A DNA stretch of 11,296 nt from a bacterium (GTDB lineage Bacteria > UBA10199 > 2-02-FULL-44-16 > JAAZCA01): contig JBAZOP010000094.1 in assembly GCA_041648665.1 (NCBI GenBank), positions 1 through 11,296 on the forward strand, written 5' to 3'. The notes beneath the pieces are model-generated. The model saw only the letters and a program-made list of their open reading frames with translations. It searched no databases and was not told the origin of the DNA. Positions 6,965 through 11,296 of this stretch are shown piece by piece. How positions within the stretch are numbered: position 1 is the first letter of the stretch; the number at the start of each line of letters is the position of its first letter. The position numbers and the translations under genes are program-made.

Positions 6965-9294
6965 AAGGCAGAAATTATTTTCTCTTCGCGGCCATCCTGT
7001 CCGCAACGCTCCTTTCAGCCCAGGCCTTTGCAGGAAAGATGGATCTGCCCCTGCGCATGGCGATTGCGCAGCCCGTGGCAGCCAAATCCGCGCTGATCAA
7101 ATCGATCGCAGCGGCCGACGGCGCTGAACTCATCGATGTGTTGATCAAGAGCCTCGATCCCGAAGGGACGGGGCTCGCTGTTTCGGGAATGGGCGGATCT
7201 GTACGCTCGCTTACAGGCGACATATTGACTGCGTACGTGCCCCTGGCCGCCCTCGCAGAGATAGAGGCAAGGCCCGAGGTCATCTCCATCGAGGCGTCGA
7301 AGAGGTTGAGACTCCTCATGAACACCGCACGTTCCTCCTCCAATACCAACGTGGAGGCAGCGCAGGCCGCGGGCTACTATGGCGCCGGCGTGGTGGTCGG
7401 CGCGATCGATTCCGGGCTGGATTATTCGCGCGCCGATTTCCAGACGTCGGGGGGTGCGTCGCGCGTGCAGTACCTGCGTTTCCAGAGCGTGGATCAGAGC
7501 TCCGGAACCGTGTCGATCATACAGTGCGCAAAGGACTACATCGATAGCGGCGATTGCTCGATCCCTGCGAATAACGATTCGACCATCGGCCACGGGACCC
7601 ACGTCACCGGCATAGCCGCGGGCTCGGACGCCACGTACATGGGAGTCGCACCCCTGGCCGACATCATGCTCGTGCGCAACGACTACAACGACGACTTGAC
7701 CGAGGGGGGAGCCACGAGCGGCACCTTCTCCGGCGGGGTGATCGACGGCGTGGTGGAGATATTCAAGAAGTCCGATATCATCGACAAGCCGGCGGTGATC
7801 AACATCTCGCAGGGCACCCATATAGGCGCGCACGACGACACCTCGCTCCTGGAGCAGTCGCTCAACTCGGCGGTGACCGGGGGATACGCGTCCGGCGGCA
7901 AGACCTACGGCAGGGCGATCGCCGTCGCCGCAGGCAACGAGCACATAATCTCCGCAGCGCTGGCCGACGCAGGGTTAGGCGCGTTCGAGGGCGGCATCCA
8001 CGCTGCGGTGAACGTCCCGGCGGGGGAGAGCCATGCGTACAGGGTCTGGTTCCTCGAAGGGTCGAGTATCGACACGCCGTTCCTCACGGTAGACGCGTGG
8101 TTCGGCGCTGGAGAGGCGAGCACATGCACTGTCGCTGCGAACGCGTACAAGTACTCCGACATATTCGGCGCTGCGTTCGCAGCGCCTGGGGCAGCGCCCC
8201 TGACTACCGTAGCATCGGCTGTGATTCCGGATACGGCGCTTTCGTCTGAGGCGAGCCTCGACGACGACGATGGGACTGCCCAGATCCTGATCTCCACCGA
8301 GCCATCCGACGCCAACAACTCAAAGCCGAGGGCCCTTCTCTTATTCGGCCCCTCCAGCGGCGGAAGCTGGGACGGTCTCTCCGTGTCGGATGCAGGCAAC
8401 AGCGCCTACTTCCTCGACGTGATCGTCCGCGCAGGAAGCAGCGCCTGCACCGGCAACATCTGGATGGAAGGCGGCAGCACCTACGTCAACTTCATGGGCG
8501 GGATAAACGGCGGCGCGTACGACATGGCTGCGGGCGCGAACGGCGGCGCATACGCGATGCAGGACGGGGACAACAACTCCACAGTCTCGATACCCGGGAC
8601 CGCATCGGGCGTGATCACGGTCGGCGCATATCTGCAGACCAAGCCCGAGGTCGGATGCCCCAGCCAATCCTGTTGGACCGGCGCGAGCGGAGTCCAGTAC
8701 GATGCCACGAACATAAACGATCCGAATGCGCTCGCAGCCCAGATCAACGGCGGCACGGTGCAGTTGCGCACTCCGTTCTCGAGCATAGGCCCGGTGGTCT
8801 ATACTTACTCGGGCCGCAAGCCCGACGTGCTCGCCCCAGGGGACCCGATCATATCCACGCTGCCCACCGGCCATACGGTCGATTCCGCGCTCGCTGTCGG
8901 CAGCACCCACTACAAGAGCCAGGGCACTTCGCAGGCCTCTCCCAACGCAGCCGGCATCGTCGCGCTACTCTTTGAGAAGAACAACACGTTGTCCGCCGCC
9001 CAGGCGAAACAGGCGTTGATCTCCACGGCCACGAAGGCCTCGAGTCCGAACGACGGCGACGGCTACGGGAACGTCAAGGCCGATTCCGCGCTCGCCTCGG
9101 TCTCTGCGGACACGTCCGGATACAGCGGTACGGGCAATCTCTCGCAGGCCGATCTCGAGGATGATGGCGGAAGCAGCGGGAGCAGCGGATGCGGCGGATC
9201 GCTGGTTCCTGCGGCCGCCGGCGCCGCGTGGGCGGACGCGCTGGCCATCGCTCTTCCCATACTGATCGTGGCCTTGCGGAGAAGGCGGATGTAA
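6961..9294 (+). CDS. Secreted S8 subtilisin-like serine protease with C-terminal sorting tail
   Basis: This is an exported endopeptidase of the subtilase family. A Sec signal (residues 1 to about 24, ending AQAFA) is followed by a propeptide (about 26-118). The catalytic set is complete: Asp150 in GAIDSGLD, His211 in HGTHVTG, oxyanion Asn326 in AVAAGNE and Ser657 in GTSQASP. Between Asn326 and the resumption of the core at about 541 (TVSIPGTASGVITVGAY) there is a beta-rich insertion of about 200 residues; subtilisin has only a short loop there. Its position and the flanking IPGTA...TVGAY wording recall the jelly-roll insert of Csp-type subtilases. Cys pairs (C189/C199, and others in the insert) fit secretion. 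Residues 735-777 form a sorting tail: Gly/Ser with one Cys (GSSGCGGS), a hydrophobic helix (LAIALPILIVAL), then RRRRM. This resembles the MYXO-, Synerg- or GlyGly-CTERM class, which is cut and surface-anchored by dedicated proteases. The gene is coupled to its neighbours on both sides. Substrate unknown. Confidence 0.95.
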   Translation: MKGRNYFLFAAILSATLLSAQAFAGKMDLPLRMAIAQPVAAKSALIKSIAAADGAELIDVLIKSLDPEGTGLAVSGMGGSVRSLTGDILTAYVPLAALAEIEARPEVISIEASKRLRLLMNTARSSSNTNVEAAQAAGYYGAGVVVGAIDSGLDYSRADFQTSGGASRVQYLRFQSVDQSSGTVSIIQCAKDYIDSGDCSIPANNDSTIGHGTHVTGIAAGSDATYMGVAPLADIMLVRNDYNDDLTEGGATSGTFSGGVIDGVVEIFKKSDIIDKPAVINISQGTHIGAHDDTSLLEQSLNSAVTGGYASGGKTYGRAIAVAAGNEHIISAALADAGLGAFEGGIHAAVNVPAGESHAYRVWFLEGSSIDTPFLTVDAWFGAGEASTCTVAANAYKYSDIFGAAFAAPGAAPLTTVASAVIPDTALSSEASLDDDDGTAQILISTEPSDANNSKPRALLLFGPSSGGSWDGLSVSDAGNSAYFLDVIVRAGSSACTGNIWMEGGSTYVNFMGGINGGAYDMAAGANGGAYAMQDGDNNSTVSIPGTASGVITVGAYLQTKPEVGCPSQSCWTGASGVQYDATNINDPNALAAQINGGTVQLRTPFSSIGPVVYTYSGRKPDVLAPGDPIISTLPTGHTVDSALAVGSTHYKSQGTSQASPNAAGIVALLFEKNNTLSAAQAKQALISTATKASSPNDGDGYGNVKADSALASVSADTSGYSGTGNLSQADLEDDGGSSGSSGCGGSLVPAAAGAAWADALAIALPILIVALRRRRM
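8506..8571 (+). repeat. Two imperfect 33-bp tandem units inside the subtilase insert
   Basis: Two adjacent 11-codon units both begin AACGGCGGCGC(G/A)TACG and encode NGGAYDMAAGA and NGGAYAMQDGD. They lie at the end of the inserted beta-rich region, just before the protease core resumes, and are probably a small local duplication forming a Gly-rich loop. Confidence 0.5.
9163..9291 (+). other. Coding segment for C-terminal sorting/anchor signal of the subtilase
   Basis: Codons 735-777 give a Gly/Ser-rich spacer with a single Cys (residue 744), a hydrophobic stretch of about 20 residues interrupted by an Asp (residue 759), and four arginines before the last Met. The order (small-residue motif, helix, basic cluster) is that of bacterial CTERM sorting signals. 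The exact class cannot be fixed by eye: the Cys argues for MYXO- or Synerg-like rather than plain GlyGly-CTERM. Confidence 0.65.
9282..9288 (+). promoter_or_regulatory. Ribosome binding site of the cyclase gene
   Basis: AAGGCGG, preceded by GGAG, lies nine bases before the ATG at 9298 and inside the Arg-cluster codons of the subtilase. It supports that start and operon expression, since only three bases separate the two genes. Confidence 0.5.
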
Positions 9295-9297
9295 ACG

Positions 9298-11296
9298 ATG
9301 AAAGGAAAGCTCGCAAAGAGGATCATAACTGCACTGACCCTGGCGGCCTTTGCTGCGATCGCGGCAGGGGCCGCTTCTTTTTTAAAGCCGATCGTCGATC
9401 TTGAGCAAGAGTCATATGATCTGAGGGTCTTGGCCTTTGCGCCGACGACCACGGCTTCGCCGGACGTGGTGATGGTCTGGCTCGACGAGGCCACGATGAA
9501 GGGGCTTTCATATCGGAGCCCTGTGCCGCGCGACTTCCTTGCGAGACTCCATTCCAGGATAATGAGTGCGAAGCCCAGGCTCGTGGGCTACGACATATTC
9601 TTCAAGGACCCCTCCTTCCCCGAGGCGGACAGCGCGTTTGCAGAGGCGCTTGAGGGGAGCGCCGCGTATGCGGTGGCGCCCATGCGGCCCGACGGGAGCG
9701 TGGAGCCCACGCTGCCCCTGTTCGAGAAGGCCCTGAAGGGGGTGGGCCTGGCAGATCTGCCGTTCAACCCGTTTGATTCCACGATCCGCACTGCGAAACT
9801 CTCTTTTGACACCAAGGGCGGTCGCATGGATTCCTTCGGCGCCGCGATTTTTTCTGCGGCCACGGGAGCGAATGCCTCCGCCGCTGTGCGCGAGCAGGCG
9901 GATCCGCCCGGCGCAGGCCCCTTCAGAGCGACGCCGTTCGTGGGCGAGGACGAGATGTTCATCAGGTTCGCGGCGCCGCCCGGCGTCATCGGCGGGAAGG
10001 GAAACGCGTTCAAGACGTATTCCGCGGCGATGGTGGAGAAGGGGCTAGTGCCCGCCGCGTGGCTTGCCGATAAAATCGTCCTCGTCGGCGCATCTTATGA
10101 GGACCTCAAGGACGCGTACCTCACGCCATATTACGCCAAGGCCGCCGGCTTCGCGCGCATGAACGGCGTTGAGATCCACGCCGGCGTCCTCTCCAGCCTC
10201 CTCACAGGCCGGTTCTATTATGCGATGACGGGATGGCAGAGGGCCGCGTGGATATTCCTGGCGGCGCTGGCGGTCGGCGCCGCCGCCGCATTCCTTACGC
10301 CCGTGCGTGCGTCCCTGGCGTACGCCGCAGCAGTGATCCTGTGGGTCCTCATCTCGGCCGCACTCTTTGCGCGATACGCGCTCGTGGTCCCGGTCGTGGC
10401 GCCTCTCATCGCACAGACCGTTTCCCTGGGCGCGGGCCTGGGCTGGCGCGCGCTGACCGAGGGGAGACAGCGCAGGTTCATCAAGGGGGTGTTCGCGCGC
10501 TATGTGCCGCCCGCCGTCGTGGAGCGCATGACCGAGAACCCGGAGCTTCTGAAGCTGGGCGGCGAGTTCAGGACCGTGACGAGCCTCTTCACCGACATCG
10601 CCTCCTTCACCTCCATCTCCGAGAGGCTGGACCCGAAGACTCTGGTAGAGCTGCTGAACGAGTACCTCGGCTTGATGAACGAGGCGCTCTTCAGGCACGG
10701 AGGCACGCTCGACAAGTACGAGGGCGACGCGATCATCGCCTTCTTCAACGCCCCGCTCGACGTCGCTGACCACGAGCTGGCTGCTGCCATGGCCGCGATC
10801 GAGATGCGCCGCGTGGACGAGCTGATCACCGCGAAATGGAAGGAGCGATGTGGACGCGAGATATCCACGCGCGTGGGCATCAATACAGGAAAGGCGGTCA
10901 TAGGCAACATGGGCTCTGAGGGCCGCTTCGACTACACCGCCATCGGCGACACGATAAACCTCGCGAGCCGCCTCGAGGGGGCCAACAAGTTCTACGGGAC
11001 GCGCATCATGGCGAGCGAGTCCACCGCAGGCAGGCTCGGGGAGAAGATCATCACGAGGCCGCTGGATCGCGTGAGGGTGAAGGGGAAGACAGAGCCTATA
11101 ATGATATACGAGATAATGGGTGTTGCGGACGAGATGGACGCGGCGCGAATGCATGGGCTGGTCGAGCCTTATCGCCTTGCGTTCGGATTGTTCGAGGCGC
11201 GCAAGTTTTCACAGGCAAAGTTTGAACTGGACGCGACACTGAAGATTTTCAACGATGACGGGCCTGCGTGCGAGCTGGCAAGCAGGTGCGATCGTG
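9298..11296 (+). CDS. CHASE2-domain membrane adenylate cyclase, class III (3'-truncated)
   Basis: The frame is open from the ATG at 9298 to the window edge (666 codons visible). An N-terminal membrane helix (about 8-30) leads into a periplasmic CHASE2 sensor domain (about 35-312; note VGYDIFFKDPS and KIVLVGAS...DAYLTP). Three closely spaced helices follow (about 316-335, 338-357, 359-382), as usual for CHASE2 proteins. The cytoplasmic class III cyclase domain (about 400-605) has both metal aspartates (D433 in FTDIASFTS, D477 in KYEGDAI), Lys473 and Thr547 in the adenine-selecting positions, and Asn554 and Arg558 in the INLASRLE motif. The set is complete and favours ATP over GTP, so it should make cAMP. 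The final visible part is a helical tail ending near DDGPACELASRCDR, common after such cyclases, so the gene probably ends soon after the window. It starts three bases after the subtilase stop. The CHASE2 ligand is unknown; a link to protease products or envelope state is inference. Confidence 0.94.
   Translation, partial: MKGKLAKRIITALTLAAFAAIAAGAASFLKPIVDLEQESYDLRVLAFAPTTTASPDVVMVWLDEATMKGLSYRSPVPRDFLARLHSRIMSAKPRLVGYDIFFKDPSFPEADSAFAEALEGSAAYAVAPMRPDGSVEPTLPLFEKALKGVGLADLPFNPFDSTIRTAKLSFDTKGGRMDSFGAAIFSAATGANASAAVREQADPPGAGPFRATPFVGEDEMFIRFAAPPGVIGGKGNAFKTYSAAMVEKGLVPAAWLADKIVLVGASYEDLKDAYLTPYYAKAAGFARMNGVEIHAGVLSSLLTGRFYYAMTGWQRAAWIFLAALAVGAAAAFLTPVRASLAYAAAVILWVLISAALFARYALVVPVVAPLIAQTVSLGAGLGWRALTEGRQRRFIKGVFARYVPPAVVERMTENPELLKLGGEFRTVTSLFTDIASFTSISERLDPKTLVELLNEYLGLMNEALFRHGGTLDKYEGDAIIAFFNAPLDVADHELAAAMAAIEMRRVDELITAKWKERCGREISTRVGINTGKAVIGNMGSEGRFDYTAIGDTINLASRLEGANKFYGTRIMASESTAGRLGEKIITRPLDRVRVKGKTEPIMIYEIMGVADEMDAARMHGLVEPYRLAFGLFEARKFSQAKFELDATLKIFNDDGPACELASRCDR

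Noticed and set aside
7015..7944. Antisense open frame (309 codons) opposite the subtilase
   Set aside because: The + strand carries the propeptide, Asp and His motifs of the protease; the antisense translation is compositionally biased and matches nothing.
10045..11154. Long antisense open frame (369 codons) opposite the cyclase gene
   Set aside because: It is a His/Arg/Asp-rich shadow of a GC-rich gene with clear class III cyclase motifs on the + strand; its translation shows no recognisable domain.

Overview
The window looks like a gram-negative, GC-rich bacterial chromosome coding for cell-envelope and secreted proteins. All supported genes are on the + strand and tightly packed, and no gene-free stretch exceeds about 110 bases. 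Four traits point to a deltaproteobacterial or Myxococcota-like lineage, or a related uncultured group: a CGDG...CD Cys-rich repeat, an outer-membrane-type lipoprotein with Ig-like domains, a secreted subtilase ending in a Cys/Gly/Ser + helix + Arg-cluster sorting tail, and a CHASE2 adenylate cyclase. Nothing here fixes the species. I saw no RNA gene, CRISPR array, insertion sequence, integrase or phage gene.

Left block (1-6442): three same-strand genes with short gaps (46 and about 38 bases). They are the 3' end of a Cys-rich exported protein, an unrecognised 1011-aa protein (helical N-terminal half, Gly-rich linker, beta-rich barrel-like C-terminal half), and a roughly 940-aa lipoprotein with three Ig-like domains and a propeller-like C-terminal half. 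The block ends at a strong intrinsic terminator (6475-6510). The likely theme is a surface-exposed envelope assembly of unknown job.

Right block (6554-11296): a second transcription unit with coupled genes. A 136-aa exported protein resembles a free-standing subtilase propeptide (I9-like). It overlaps by ATGA the start of a 777-aa S8 subtilase with a complete catalytic set, its own propeptide, a large beta-rich insertion and a C-terminal sorting tail. Three bases further on begins a CHASE2 + class III adenylate cyclase gene that runs off the window. The layout suggests, as inference, a secreted protease controlled by a separate prodomain-like partner and co-produced with a membrane cyclase whose sensor faces the periplasm.

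The observations most worth following up are the separate prodomain-like gene beside a protease that already has a related prodomain, and the 1011-aa protein, which looks like an envelope protein but shows no signal peptide.
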